Source: Romboutsia hominis (GTDB taxonomy: Bacteria; Bacillota; Clostridia; Peptostreptococcales; Peptostreptococcaceae). Taken from it: DNA of 64,000 bases. The position numbers and the translations under genes were made by a program. Shown piece after piece: positions 45,884-54,698 of this stretch. Position 1 is the first letter of the stretch. Each line of letters begins with the position of its first letter. The stretch lies in contig NZ_LN650648.1 of the NCBI RefSeq assembly GCF_900002575.1, forward strand, positions 1,651,565-1,715,564. Direction: 5' to 3'. The notes below the pieces were generated by a model that saw only the letters and a program-made list of their open reading frames with translations, had not been told where the DNA came from and did no database searches.

Positions 45884-47503
45884 TTATTTACCATACATAG
45901 TTTTTAATTGAGCTTGTATGTCTTTATTTTCTAAGTATTCATCTAGCGTAGTTTTTCTATCCATAACACCACCTGGAGTTATTTCTATTATTCTATTTGC
46001 TAGAGTTTGTATCATTTCGTGGTCATGAGAATTAAATATTAATACTCCTGGGAACTTTTCTAAACCTTTGTTTACAGAAGTTATACTTTCAAGGTCTAAG
46101 TGGTTAGTTGGGTCATCTAAAACTAATACGTTAGCGTTACTTAACATAAGTTTTGATAACATACATCTAACTTTTTCTCCTCCTGATAAAACTTGAGCTT
46201 GCTTTAGAGCTTCTTCTCCACTAAATAACATTCTACCTAAGAATCCTCTTATAAAACTTTCACTCTTTTCTTCAGAATATTGTCTTAACCAATCAACTAA
46301 TGAGTATTCTACACCATCAAAGTATTGATTGTGATTTTTAGGTAAGTAACTTTGAGAAGTTGTAACTCCCCACTTAAATGTTCCACTATCAGCAGTATCT
46401 TCACCCATTATTATATTGAATAATGTAGTTATAGCTATTTCGTCACCCATAAATGCTACTTTATCATCTTTATCAAGTCTAAATGATACATTATCAAGTA
46501 CTTTAACACCATCTACAGTTTTAGTTAATCCTTCAACTTCTAAAACCTCATTTCCTATTTCTCTCTCAGGTGTAAATCCTACATATGGATATCTTCTTCT
46601 TGATGGTTGTATTTCTTCAACTTGTATTTTTTCTAATTGTTTTTTTCTAGATGTTGCTTGCTTTGCTTTAGAAGCATTTGAACTGAATCTTGCGATGAAC
46701 TCTTTAAGTTGAGCTATTTTTTCTTCAGCCTTTTTATTTTGATCCTTAGCAAGTTGTAATGCTAATTGGCTTGACTCATACCAGAAATCGTAGTTACCAA
46801 CATACATTTGTATCTTACCAAAATCAACGTCAACTATATTTGTACATATTTGATTTAAGAAGTGTCTATCATGTGATACAACTATAACGATAGAATCTTC
46901 AAGTCCCATTATAAACTCATTTAACCAGTTTATAGATTGGAAGTCTAAGTGGTTTGTAGGTTCGTCCATTATTAGTATCTCAGGCTTACCAAATAATGCT
47001 TGGGCAAGTAATACTTTAACCTTTTCTCCACCTGTTAATTCTTTCATTTGCTTATAATGTACCTCTTTAGGTATACCAAGACCCATTAAAAGTCTCTCTG
47101 CATTAGTCTCTGCATCCCATCCATCAAGTTCGGCAAATTCACCTTCAAGTTCAGCAGCTTTTATACCATCTTCTTCAGTGAAATCAGGCTTCATGTATAA
47201 TGCATCTTTTTCTTTCATTATAGAGTATAGTCTTTCGTGTCCCATTATAACTACATCTAAAACTGTATCTTCTTCATATTTGAAGTGGTCCTGTCTAAGT
47301 ACTGACATTCTTTCTTTTTCAGTTATTGAAACACTTCCTGTGTTTGGCTCTATATCACCAGCTAATATTTTAAGGAAAGTTGATTTTCCTGCACCATTAG
47401 CTCCTATTATCCCGTAACAATTTCCTTTAGTGAATTTTAAGTTAACATCTTTGAATAACTCTTTATCACCAAATCTAAGTCCAACATTTGTAACTTGTAA
47501 CAT
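45884..47503 (-). CDS. ABC-F family ATPase (YkpA/YbiT type), with altered second Walker A
   Basis: The protein has 539 residues. The first nucleotide-binding domain has IIGANGAGKSTFLKILAGDI, LTGGEKVKVLLAQALF and ILIMDEPTNHLDFQ. The second has LSGGEKVRCMLSKLML and LVLDDPTNHLDLES, but its P-loop reads VAFMGDEIAITTLFNI. The usual Lys is replaced by Ile. A P-site tRNA-interaction linker of basic residues (KAKQATSRKKQLEKIQVEEI) joins them. ABC-F proteins act on the ribosome rather than in membranes. The YbiT/YkpA subgroup has no settled role; antibiotic resistance is not implied. Confidence 0.93.
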   Translation of the reverse strand: MLQVTNVGLRFGDKELFKDVNLKFTKGNCYGIIGANGAGKSTFLKILAGDIEPNTGSVSITEKERMSVLRQDHFKYEEDTVLDVVIMGHERLYSIMKEKDALYMKPDFTEEDGIKAAELEGEFAELDGWDAETNAERLLMGLGIPKEVHYKQMKELTGGEKVKVLLAQALFGKPEILIMDEPTNHLDFQSINWLNEFIMGLEDSIVIVVSHDRHFLNQICTNIVDVDFGKIQMYVGNYDFWYESSQLALQLAKDQNKKAEEKIAQLKEFIARFSSNASKAKQATSRKKQLEKIQVEEIQPSRRRYPYVGFTPEREIGNEVLEVEGLTKTVDGVKVLDNVSFRLDKDDKVAFMGDEIAITTLFNIIMGEDTADSGTFKWGVTTSQSYLPKNHNQYFDGVEYSLVDWLRQYSEEKSESFIRGFLGRMLFSGEEALKQAQVLSGGEKVRCMLSKLMLSNANVLVLDDPTNHLDLESITSVNKGLEKFPGVLIFNSHDHEMIQTLANRIIEITPGGVMDRKTTLDEYLENKDIQAQLKTMYGK

Positions 47504-47593
47504 TAATGTGTATTCCTTTCTTTCTTTAATTTTCGTAAATTACATAACATTTTTATAATATAATAAATATTTAATTTAGTCAACTGATGAGTA

Positions 47594-48613
47594 CTACACC
47601 TTAGCAAAATTACAGGCTGGATATGTGCAAATATCGCAATTCATACAAAGTCCACCATGCCCATACATTGCTATATCTTTTTTAGTTAATTTTTCATCTA
47701 CTAGTACTCTTGGTAAAATAACATCAAATACTGTTGTTTTATTATACATTGCACATCCTGGTATCCCCATTATAGGTATATCACCTTTATATGCTAATAA
47801 AAACATTGCCCCAGGAAGTATTGGTGAACCATAGGTTATTATACTTGCTCCACTTTCTTTTATAGCAGTAGGTGTTACATCATCTGGATCTACACTCATA
47901 CCACCTGTGCAACATATAAGTTCTGCACCTTGATTTATAAAATCTTCTATAGCATTTTTTATCATAATAGTATCATCTTTACATATAGCTTGACCTATAA
48001 CTTCACACCCAAACTTTTCAACCTTTTCTTTTATAACAGGTCCAAATTTATCTACTATTCTTTTATAAAATACTTCATTTCCAGTTGTAACTATACCAAC
48101 CTTCTTAGGTTTAAACTCTACTACATTTACTATTTTTTTATTACCTACTATATTTTTTGCTTCGGTTAGCTTATTTTTATCTATTAGTAAAGGAATCACT
48201 CTTGTTCCTGCTACTTTAGTTCCTTTATTTACTATAAAATTATTATGTAGGGTAGATAACATTATATCATCTATCATATTAAGTTCTAATAATGTATCTA
48301 CGTCTATTTTTAAAAGTCCATATTTATTTGATATAAAATCTATTTTACCTTCTTTTATATCACTAAAATCTAAATTTTCTCCTGCTGTTAAATCTTTTAA
48401 AAATATAGCGCCATCATTTTCATGAACCATATCTTCATTTTTTTCCCAAACATATAGATGATCTTTACCTAATGATAGTAAAACTTCTATATCTTCTTTT
48501 TTTACTATATGACCTTTTTTAAAAGCAACTCCTTTAAATTCACCTGGAATTATCTTTGTTATATCATGACAAAGTATATGTCCTATAGCATCTACTGTTT
48601 TAATCTTTTTCAT
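47594..48613 (-). CDS. Molybdopterin-binding (MoeA/MogA-like) accessory protein
   Basis: The protein has 339 residues. A molybdopterin-binding MPTbinding domain is shown by VGIVTTGNEVFY and ICCTGGMSVDPDDVTPTAIK, followed by GSPILPGAMFLLAY and IMGIPGCAMYNKTTVFD. The C-terminus ends in four Cys (GLCMNCDICTYPACNFAKV), unlike canonical MoeA, and the MoeA N-terminal domain II is replaced. Such proteins accompany molybdenum hydroxylases that need selenium. It overlaps the mocA-like gene by 14 bases, so the two are coupled. Confidence 0.87.
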   Translation of the reverse strand: MKKIKTVDAIGHILCHDITKIIPGEFKGVAFKKGHIVKKEDIEVLLSLGKDHLYVWEKNEDMVHENDGAIFLKDLTAGENLDFSDIKEGKIDFISNKYGLLKIDVDTLLELNMIDDIMLSTLHNNFIVNKGTKVAGTRVIPLLIDKNKLTEAKNIVGNKKIVNVVEFKPKKVGIVTTGNEVFYKRIVDKFGPVIKEKVEKFGCEVIGQAICKDDTIMIKNAIEDFINQGAELICCTGGMSVDPDDVTPTAIKESGASIITYGSPILPGAMFLLAYKGDIPIMGIPGCAMYNKTTVFDVILPRVLVDEKLTKKDIAMYGHGGLCMNCDICTYPACNFAKV

Positions 48614-49178
48614 ATATTCCCCCTAATTGTATATAGTCTTTTTTTGTGTCAATATCAAATAACATATACTCACTGACATCTACATATTTTATTTTACATG
48701 AATTAGTTATAACTTTTTTACCTTTTTCATCTTCTTTTAAACTTAATAATTCCTCTCTTTTATACTCTGGAAATATTACAGGATTTCCTTTCCTATCTTT
48801 ATATCTTGGAATTATTATAAAATCTTTATTTTCATTAAATTCTTCTATCATTTTATTTATATATTTGCTATCAATTAAAGGTTGATCTCCTACAAAAAAC
48901 ATATATCCAAAGGATTGCTTGCTATTATTTATACCTAATCTTATAGATTCACTTTGACCTATATAATTTTTTTTATTTTCTATATATTTATAGTTGTATT
49001 TTTTTGAAATATCCTTTATTTCATCATATGAACTAACAACTATAACTTCTTTAAATTCAACTTTTGATATTTCATCAAATACATATTCTATTATAGTTTT
49101 ATCTTTGTATTTTAGTAAGAGCTTATTTTCTCCCATTCTTTTTGATAGCCCTGATGCCATTATAATCGCTGTTATCAT
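48600..49178 (-). CDS. mocA: Molybdenum cofactor cytidylyltransferase (MocA/MobA-like)
   Basis: The protein has 192 residues. The nucleotidyltransferase signature is IIMASGLSKRMGENKLLLKY, and GDQPLIDSKYI holds the metal Asp. It adds CMP to molybdopterin, making the MCD form used by xanthine-dehydrogenase-type enzymes such as the one at 58484-61986. It is the middle gene of a yqeC-mocA-moeA-like cluster. Confidence 0.88.
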   Translation of the reverse strand: MITAIIMASGLSKRMGENKLLLKYKDKTIIEYVFDEISKVEFKEVIVVSSYDEIKDISKKYNYKYIENKKNYIGQSESIRLGINNSKQSFGYMFFVGDQPLIDSKYINKMIEEFNENKDFIIIPRYKDRKGNPVIFPEYKREELLSLKEDEKGKKVITNSCKIKYVDVSEYMLFDIDTKKDYIQLGGIYEKD

Positions 49179-49268
49179 TTTTTATATCCTTATTAATTTA
49201 TTAAAAAGTTTATTTTTATACAAATATAAAACACTAATTATTTATGATATTAAAATAAATCTTATATT

Positions 49269-49979
49269 CTATACACAATAAAATAAATCATTTAATATAC
49301 TTCCATATATTATTTTTATATTATGTTCATGTTTATTAATACTGTTAATAAGATTTTTTGCTATATCTAAATGCTTTTTTGTTTCTACTTTATTAATTAA
49401 TAATATTTTTTCACAATTGATATTTTTAAACATACCATTTTTATTTATTACTATATCAACCATATTTTCTATAGTTACTTTATTTTTAGTGTTTGTTAAT
49501 TTTTCAAATTCTTTAAGTCTATGTATATTTTTATCGTTTATACACATATCATAAGAAGTTATATCTAATACCCCTATAACTTTCGTGGTTTTAGGATATA
49601 CTACCGGCTCGTTTATATTCCATCCTTTAAGCTTTTTTCTCTTAGAACCATCACCTTCTATTAAAAGAACATCAAAATCACCTTTGATCTTATCTAAATC
49701 ATAAAAATCTAGCCCTATTATCTTATTATCTAAATTTATATATGATCCAACAATAACGACTCTTTCTTTTTCACATTTTTTATATTTTGCACTATCTAAT
49801 ATGTACATATTGTCATATAATTCTTTTGGCGGTACATATATTTTTGTTGTTGTGCTTATAAGTATTTTTTTGCTATTAATGCTAGATGCCAACTTATTTA
49901 TAAGTGAGGTTTTTCCTCCAGCTCCTATTACTGTTATAATCTCTTGTTCTCTTAAGTTTAATGCTTCTTTTAAATTCAT
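49269..49979 (-). CDS. yqeC: Selenium-dependent hydroxylase accessory protein YqeC
   Basis: The protein has 236 residues. The P-loop-like ITVIGAGGKTSLINKLASSI near residue 16, TTTKIYVPP and LLIEGDGSKRKKLKGWNINE match the putative selenium-hydroxylase biogenesis family YqeC. In E. coli it clusters with YqeB and MocA around selenium-dependent molybdenum hydroxylases. YqeB itself is not in this window. The gap of 90 bases to mocA is AT-rich and holds no clear terminator, so one operon is likely. Confidence 0.85.
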   Translation of the reverse strand: MNLKEALNLREQEIITVIGAGGKTSLINKLASSINSKKILISTTTKIYVPPKELYDNMYILDSAKYKKCEKERVVIVGSYINLDNKIIGLDFYDLDKIKGDFDVLLIEGDGSKRKKLKGWNINEPVVYPKTTKVIGVLDITSYDMCINDKNIHRLKEFEKLTNTKNKVTIENMVDIVINKNGMFKNINCEKILLINKVETKKHLDIAKNLINSINKHEHNIKIIYGSILNDLFYCV

Positions 49980-50041
49980 ATCTACCCTAACTTTATATAT
50001 TTATAAACTTTTATTTAATATTTTTTTAATGTAAAATAAAG

Positions 50042-50077
50042 AATCCATAGAATAATTATAACATTATTCTATGGATT
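50042..50077. terminator. Hairpin terminator, FtsZ-like / yqeC region
   Basis: AATCCATAGAATAAT pairs with ATTATTCTATGGATT around six bases, nine bases beyond the FtsZ-like stop. Confidence 0.8.
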
Positions 50078-50085
50078 TATACAGA

Positions 50086-50829
50086 TTAATTACATACTAA
50101 TCCTATTTTTATTTTATCTTTTGTTTGTTCTTTTACATACAATGAGAAAATGCTATCACAAGAATTTTCGCTTTTTTCTTTTATAATAGTTAATATATCA
50201 TTTACAACAAATATCATTTCATCTTCTTTGCAATAATTAGATCCCATTTCAATAAATATTATTTGCTTTTTATTTAAAAGTTCATTATGTGATCCACTTA
50301 CATTTTCTAGTAAATTTCTTACCATGTCTTCTTTAGATATGTCTTTACCAAACTCTTTATAAGAATATTTTATTCCACCATCTGTACATAAAGTTTCTTT
50401 TAAATCTGTTAAGTCTAAGTTTATCATGCATTGATATGATATAGATTCAACTAACATATTTACTAAATTTATAAATTTATCCATTGAAGCTTCATCTACT
50501 TTAAATTCTCTATTTATATTTACTTCGTCTTTATTTTCTTTATTAGAAGAATCTATTCCTATACTTAATATTCTTCTTTCATCTGCCATATATCCTATTG
50601 CATTGACTATCTGTAATGCCTTTTTATCTTCACTATTATAAGTTAAAAATAATAAGTCTACTCCATCTAATAATTCTCTAACATAATCCTTATCTACATC
50701 TTGATTTATAGATATTTCTTCTATATCCATATTATTTTCTAATTTAAATTTAATAGAATTTAATGTATTTATTCCATCATTTCCTATACCTATTATTTTA
50801 GCTTTTTCTAATTTTTCTTCTATATTCAT
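50086..50829 (-). CDS. Divergent FtsZ/tubulin-like protein with degenerate GTPase loops
   Basis: The protein has 247 residues. The order of blocks follows FtsZ: IIGIGNDGINTLNSIKF in the place of the T1 nucleotide loop, DLLFLTYNSEDKKALQIVNA where the GGGTGTG loop should be, RRILSIGIDSS as the strand after it, INLDLTDLKETLCTDGGIKY matching the INLDFADVKTVM block, and a C-terminal IFSLYVKEQTKDKIKIGLV matching the FtsZ tail strand. The T4 loop glycines are gone and the N-terminal half is shortened (FtsZ is about 350 or more). It is probably a non-GTPase relative, perhaps a regulator or membrane scaffold. The family is not known to me. It is 18 bases downstream of queT. Confidence 0.62.
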   Translation of the reverse strand: MNIEEKLEKAKIIGIGNDGINTLNSIKFKLENNMDIEEISINQDVDKDYVRELLDGVDLLFLTYNSEDKKALQIVNAIGYMADERRILSIGIDSSNKENKDEVNINREFKVDEASMDKFINLVNMLVESISYQCMINLDLTDLKETLCTDGGIKYSYKEFGKDISKEDMVRNLLENVSGSHNELLNKKQIIFIEMGSNYCKEDEMIFVVNDILTIIKEKSENSCDSIFSLYVKEQTKDKIKIGLVCN

Positions 50830-50847
50830 AATATCTCCTTAATCAGA

Positions 50848-51339
50848 TTACTTTAATAGTTTAAGATATTTATTTTCTAATATCTTAAATAATGGAACAC
50901 CAATTATAGTTATTACTACAAATTGTCCAAAACCTACTTGTAGCATTGAAAGTATAAGAGGCACACCAAATAATTTATTTAGCATAATACCTATTATTAT
51001 AGCATTTACTATTGTTGGCCATAATGATGCGATTAGTACATAACCTTTTTTTCCTTTCATTGTTTTACCTGTTAGGTAAACTAAGTATACACTTATAAAT
51101 GTTGCCAAAGTTCCAAATATAATATCAGGAACACCATAAGGACCTATTACATTAGCTAAAAAACATCCTATTGTCAAAGCTAATATGTATTCCTTACTTA
51201 TAAGTGGTAGTAGTGTCATAACCTCAGCTATTCTAAATTGTATTGTTCCATAACTTATAAAACCAAAAGCTAAAGTAACTGCTGCATAAACACCTGCTAC
51301 TACTCCAGTTTTAACTATCTTTTTAGTGCTGTTTCTCAT
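50848..51339 (-). CDS. queT: Queuosine precursor transporter QueT
   Basis: The protein has 163 residues with five to six membrane helices. AAVTLAFGFISYGTIQFRIA, then EVMTLLPL and IGCFLANVIGPYGVPDIIFG match the QueT (DUF/ECF-S) family, the substrate-binding component for preQ0/preQ1 or queuine uptake with the shared energy-coupling module. A preQ1-I riboswitch and its terminator lie directly upstream, which strongly supports the assignment. Confidence 0.93.
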   Translation of the reverse strand: MRNSTKKIVKTGVVAGVYAAVTLAFGFISYGTIQFRIAEVMTLLPLISKEYILALTIGCFLANVIGPYGVPDIIFGTLATFISVYLVYLTGKTMKGKKGYVLIASLWPTIVNAIIIGIMLNKLFGVPLILSMLQVGFGQFVVITIIGVPLFKILENKYLKLLK

Positions 51340-51385
51340 CTTTTTTCTCCTAAGTGCTTATTATTTATAGCCTAATCTACTTGGA

Positions 51386-51418
51386 AAAAATAAAAACCGT
51401 AGAAATTCTACAGTTTTA
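51386..51418 (-). terminator. Regulated terminator of the preQ1 riboswitch
   Basis: AAAACTGTAGAA and TTCTACGGTTTT with a T run, between the aptamer and queT. The upper arm can alternatively pair with the tail of the aptamer (ACTACGGTT). Confidence 0.85.
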
Positions 51419-51446
51419 ATGGCAGTTAATTAAATGCCTATTTTAA

Positions 51447-51486
51447 CCGTAGTTTTTTTTATAGACAGGAGGCTTTCGAACTGTCT
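51447..51486 (-). ncRNA. preQ1-I riboswitch aptamer
   Basis: On the minus strand GACAG-TTCGAAAGCCTCC-TGTC forms the P1 hairpin, and the tail TATAAAAAAAACTACGG matches the class I pattern (stem, C-rich loop, A-rich tail ending in CUA). Binding of preQ1 is expected to favour the downstream terminator and switch queT off. A separate GGCA/TGCC hairpin lies at 51421-51438. Confidence 0.9.
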
Positions 51487-51545
51487 TTTTAAGGTTACTT
51501 ACGATATTATATAATATATATTTTTTTATTTCAAATATTTTAATA

Positions 51546-52130
51546 TTACTTTAATATGTTTTTAGCTTCAATCATTCTTTGAAGTGCTGTTATTATAACT
51601 ATAAACGAAAATATATTAACTACTATACCTAAATAACTTTCAAAAATCATCATAAGAGATAACATTATAAATCCTTCACTTCTTTCAGCTACTCCTGCTT
51701 GATAATAAAATGATTTTATTCCGCTTTTTTCACTAACTGCACCAACTGTTAAAAATATTACCATTGATATTAATATACAAGCTAATAATACAATAATATT
51801 TAATCTTATCTCTTCAAATTTTAGTGCACTTACAAATATTATACCTATTTCTACTATCCTATCAAACGTAACATCTAACACTGTTCCAAAACTAGATGAT
51901 GAGTCTGTTTTTCTAGCTATACTTCCATCTACTGCATCTAAGTATCCAGATATCCAAAGTAGCATTACAGCTAGTATATTTTTATCTAAATATAATAATA
52001 CTGCTGATAATACCCCCAGTATAAGAGCTAGTGTAGTTACAGTGTTTGCGCTAATTTTTCTTTTTATAAATATATTTGCTCCAAATTCTATAAATGGATT
52101 TACATATTTTCTAGCATGTGTGTCTAACAT
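51546..52130 (-). CDS. CDP-alcohol phosphatidyltransferase family protein
   Basis: The protein has 194 residues with about five or six membrane helices. The active-site motif D-G-x2-A-R-x8-G-x3-D-x3-D is complete (DAVDGSIARKTDSSSSFG, then TVLDVTFDR). It transfers a phosphatidyl or phosphoryl-alcohol group from a CDP-activated donor; which lipid cannot be told. It lies 16 bases after a TVP38-type gene in the same operon. Confidence 0.9.
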   Translation of the reverse strand: MLDTHARKYVNPFIEFGANIFIKRKISANTVTTLALILGVLSAVLLYLDKNILAVMLLWISGYLDAVDGSIARKTDSSSSFGTVLDVTFDRIVEIGIIFVSALKFEEIRLNIIVLLACILISMVIFLTVGAVSEKSGIKSFYYQAGVAERSEGFIMLSLMMIFESYLGIVVNIFSFIVIITALQRMIEAKNILK

Positions 52131-52146
52131 ATTATTTCCCTTCTAT

Positions 52147-52800
52147 TTAATGTTTTTCTTCTAATTTATCTTTTAGAAATTTATTTTTTAAAAATATTGA
52201 TACAGTAAATAATAATACTAAAAGAGCTATTGAAATATAAAAGCTAGTACTTTTTATATTTAAAGAAGTAGCCCCTATATTTGTAAATACTGCTATACCA
52301 GGAATAGTTCCAAATAGTGTAGCTAGTATAAAATCCTTATATTTTACATTTGTAATACCTGCTCCATAGCTTATTACATCAAATGGAAATAGTGGTATTA
52401 ACCTTAATAGAAATATTATATAAAATCCATTTTTTTCTATTAATCTTTCTATTTTTTCTAACTTATCACTTGACTTTCTTTTAATTATTTCTTTTCCTAA
52501 ATACCTAGCTATAAAAAATGCTATACTTGCACCTATTAAAGCTCCTATTGTTGTATATATATACCCCTTACTAAATCCAAATATTAGACCTGCTGATATT
52601 GCAAGTACTGAATCTGGAAAAAATGTTAGAGGTACTAATGAAAACATCACTATATATATAAGTGGAGCTAATACACCAAATGTTTTTACATATTCTTTTA
52701 TTGTATATATATCAACATTATTACCTATATATCTATTTGTAATTACTACAAAAGCTAATATCCCTATTATGACTAGTATTTTTTTTAACTTATTATTCAT
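52147..52800 (-). CDS. TVP38/TMEM64 (VTT-domain) membrane protein 1
   Basis: The protein has 217 residues with six hydrophobic segments. VTT signature: LTFFPDSVLAISAGLIFG, SIAFFIARYLGKEIIKR and LRLIPLFPFDVISYGAGITN, with the re-entrant loop phenotype. DedA-like proteins of this group act in lipid trafficking or membrane stability. It overlaps the Fe-S protein gene by eight bases and is followed by the CDP-alcohol transferase. Confidence 0.9.
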   Translation of the reverse strand: MNNKLKKILVIIGILAFVVITNRYIGNNVDIYTIKEYVKTFGVLAPLIYIVMFSLVPLTFFPDSVLAISAGLIFGFSKGYIYTTIGALIGASIAFFIARYLGKEIIKRKSSDKLEKIERLIEKNGFYIIFLLRLIPLFPFDVISYGAGITNVKYKDFILATLFGTIPGIAVFTNIGATSLNIKSTSFYISIALLVLLFTVSIFLKNKFLKDKLEEKH

Positions 52801-53614
52801 ATTTTCTCCTATTATTTAGTTTATATCTATTTATCCATGAATTTATACTAGATTTATTATATTGTGTAAACTTATCTTTGTTTAAATATTCTTCATTAAA
52901 AATTAAGTCTAATATATGAATTGAATTTTTCCCTCCATTTATCATAAACTTAACACATGTTTCACAGTAACATATAGTATAATCACTTTTTGTTTGAGAA
53001 CATCTTTTTTCAAGTTGTTTTTTCTTATTTTCATTGTCTGTAAATATAGCTCCACAACACATAGAACTACTTCTATTTTTTTCAAATTCACTGTATTTAA
53101 TTCCTAAGCTTTTAAGTATATCTCTTGCACTTATATATATAGATTCAACGCCTCTTATTGCACAAGAATCATGTATTGCAAATTCTATATTTAGATCACT
53201 ATAATATCCAATTAACCTATTATCTAATCCAAATTCTCTTATGACATCTAATAAAAAATATACTTCTATATTTTTACTATTTTCACTTAAACTTTTATAA
53301 CAATTAGGACATGACGTTATAACCTTTTTAACATTGTTAGTATTTAGAGTTTCATCTAAATTTTTATAGTATTTTTCAAATGATTTATAATCTTTTATCA
53401 TTATACTTGGTTTATAACAACAAGAAAAAGTTATTCCTATATTTTTTATATGACCTCTTAAATAATTATATATATTTAGTATAATCTTTTCATCATACCC
53501 ACTCAAACTACACCCTGGCATAAATAATACATCAGCATCTTCATCTATAAAAGTTTTTCTAAATAATTTATTATTGCTGCTAATTTGATGTATTTTATAT
53601 GGTAGTTTACTCAT
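52793..53614 (-). CDS. CCG-domain (heterodisulfide-reductase-like) Fe-S protein
   Basis: The protein has 273 residues. Two cysteine-rich CCG-type repeats are seen: MPGCSLSGYDEKI with FSCCYKPSIM and TSCPNCYKSL, then HDSCAIRGVE with SSSMCCGAIFTDN and TICYCETCVKFM. Such domains hold the non-cubane 4Fe-4S cluster of heterodisulfide reductase and GlpC-type proteins. The redox partner is not obvious, since its operon partners are a membrane protein and a phospholipid enzyme. Confidence 0.85.
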   Translation of the reverse strand: MSKLPYKIHQISSNNKLFRKTFIDEDADVLFMPGCSLSGYDEKIILNIYNYLRGHIKNIGITFSCCYKPSIMIKDYKSFEKYYKNLDETLNTNNVKKVITSCPNCYKSLSENSKNIEVYFLLDVIREFGLDNRLIGYYSDLNIEFAIHDSCAIRGVESIYISARDILKSLGIKYSEFEKNRSSSMCCGAIFTDNENKKKQLEKRCSQTKSDYTICYCETCVKFMINGGKNSIHILDLIFNEEYLNKDKFTQYNKSSINSWINRYKLNNRRKYE

Positions 53615-53673
53615 TTTATCACCTTCCTTAAACTTATTTTAAAATAATTTTTTATATAATTTACAAAACAATA

Positions 53674-53694
53674 TGGATTGGCTTAGCCAATCCA
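53674..53694 (-). terminator. Hairpin, weak terminator
   Basis: TGGATTGGCTTAGCCAATCC plus A is a perfect palindrome just after the stop of VTT gene 2; only a loose T tract follows. Confidence 0.5.
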
Positions 53695-53696
53695 CA

Positions 53697-54416
53697 TTAT
53701 TTTTCTTTTAAAGATTTATTTAAATTACTATTTTTTTCATTGTAAATCTTTTTAAGCATATATCCAAGTATACTTAATGCAAATAATATCATAAGGCCTG
53801 TTACTACAAATTTTAAGGAACCTGTTAACATATCTCCAACATAAGAATATATTATAGTTGCAGGAAGCTGTCCTATGCCTGTTGCTATAAAAAATGAACT
53901 AAACTTCATTGAAGTAAGACCTGCTGCGTAGCTAACAAGGTCAAAAGATATAAATGGTAGTAATCTAGCTATTAATATTGTATGTTTTCCGTACTTGTCA
54001 AAGAAGTTATCTATGTTATCTAATGCATATTTGCTTGTAAGCTTTATAACTACATCTCTACCTAAAAATCTTGCTATATAAAAGCATAATGCTGCTCCTA
54101 CCATTGAACTAGTCCATGAAAGCATTGCTCCTTTTACCCACCCAAATAAAGCCGCATTAGCAAAAGTTATTAAAAATGCTGGAAGTGGTGCTGCCACTGA
54201 TTGAAGTATCATAAGTAAAAAAGATATTATAGGTGCTAATATACCAAAAGATAATATATATTCTTTTATAGCATCTATGTTTAGCATACTTAAATAAAAT
54301 ATCATCTGATTTATACCTTTATTTATCTGCGGTATAAATAAATATATACCTATTACTAATAACGATACACCTATTTTTACTGATATATTTTTTAATTTAT
54401 TATCTATTTTTATCAC
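53697..54416 (-). CDS. TVP38/TMEM64 (VTT-domain) membrane protein 2
   Basis: The protein has 239 residues, a paralogue of 52147-52800. Signature: PLPAFLITFANAALFGWVKG and RLLPFISFDLVSYAAGLTSM. It has about six membrane segments and a charged Lys-rich tail. It stands just upstream of the Fe-S/VTT/CDP-alcohol cassette, separated by a hairpin, so it may be expressed separately. Confidence 0.9.
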   Translation of the reverse strand: MIKIDNKLKNISVKIGVSLLVIGIYLFIPQINKGINQMIFYLSMLNIDAIKEYILSFGILAPIISFLLMILQSVAAPLPAFLITFANAALFGWVKGAMLSWTSSMVGAALCFYIARFLGRDVVIKLTSKYALDNIDNFFDKYGKHTILIARLLPFISFDLVSYAAGLTSMKFSSFFIATGIGQLPATIIYSYVGDMLTGSLKFVVTGLMILFALSILGYMLKKIYNEKNSNLNKSLKEK

Positions 54417-54698
54417 CTACTATGTCCTATTTATATATTTTTTATGACATTATGACCATTTATAATATAATTCATAATAATATTTAAATTTTTAAAGTCA
54501 TTCTTAAATATTTTAGCATAAACAGTGCAAAATTCTTATAAATATATATATTGTAATTTTATATACCAATAACTACATATATTGATTTTTTCTATACATA
54601 ATTTATATTTTACAAAAATTTATTTATATATAAATTTTGTGTAACAATTTTTATCAAGATGCATATCATAAATATTAATATGTATAATTGGAGGTTTT

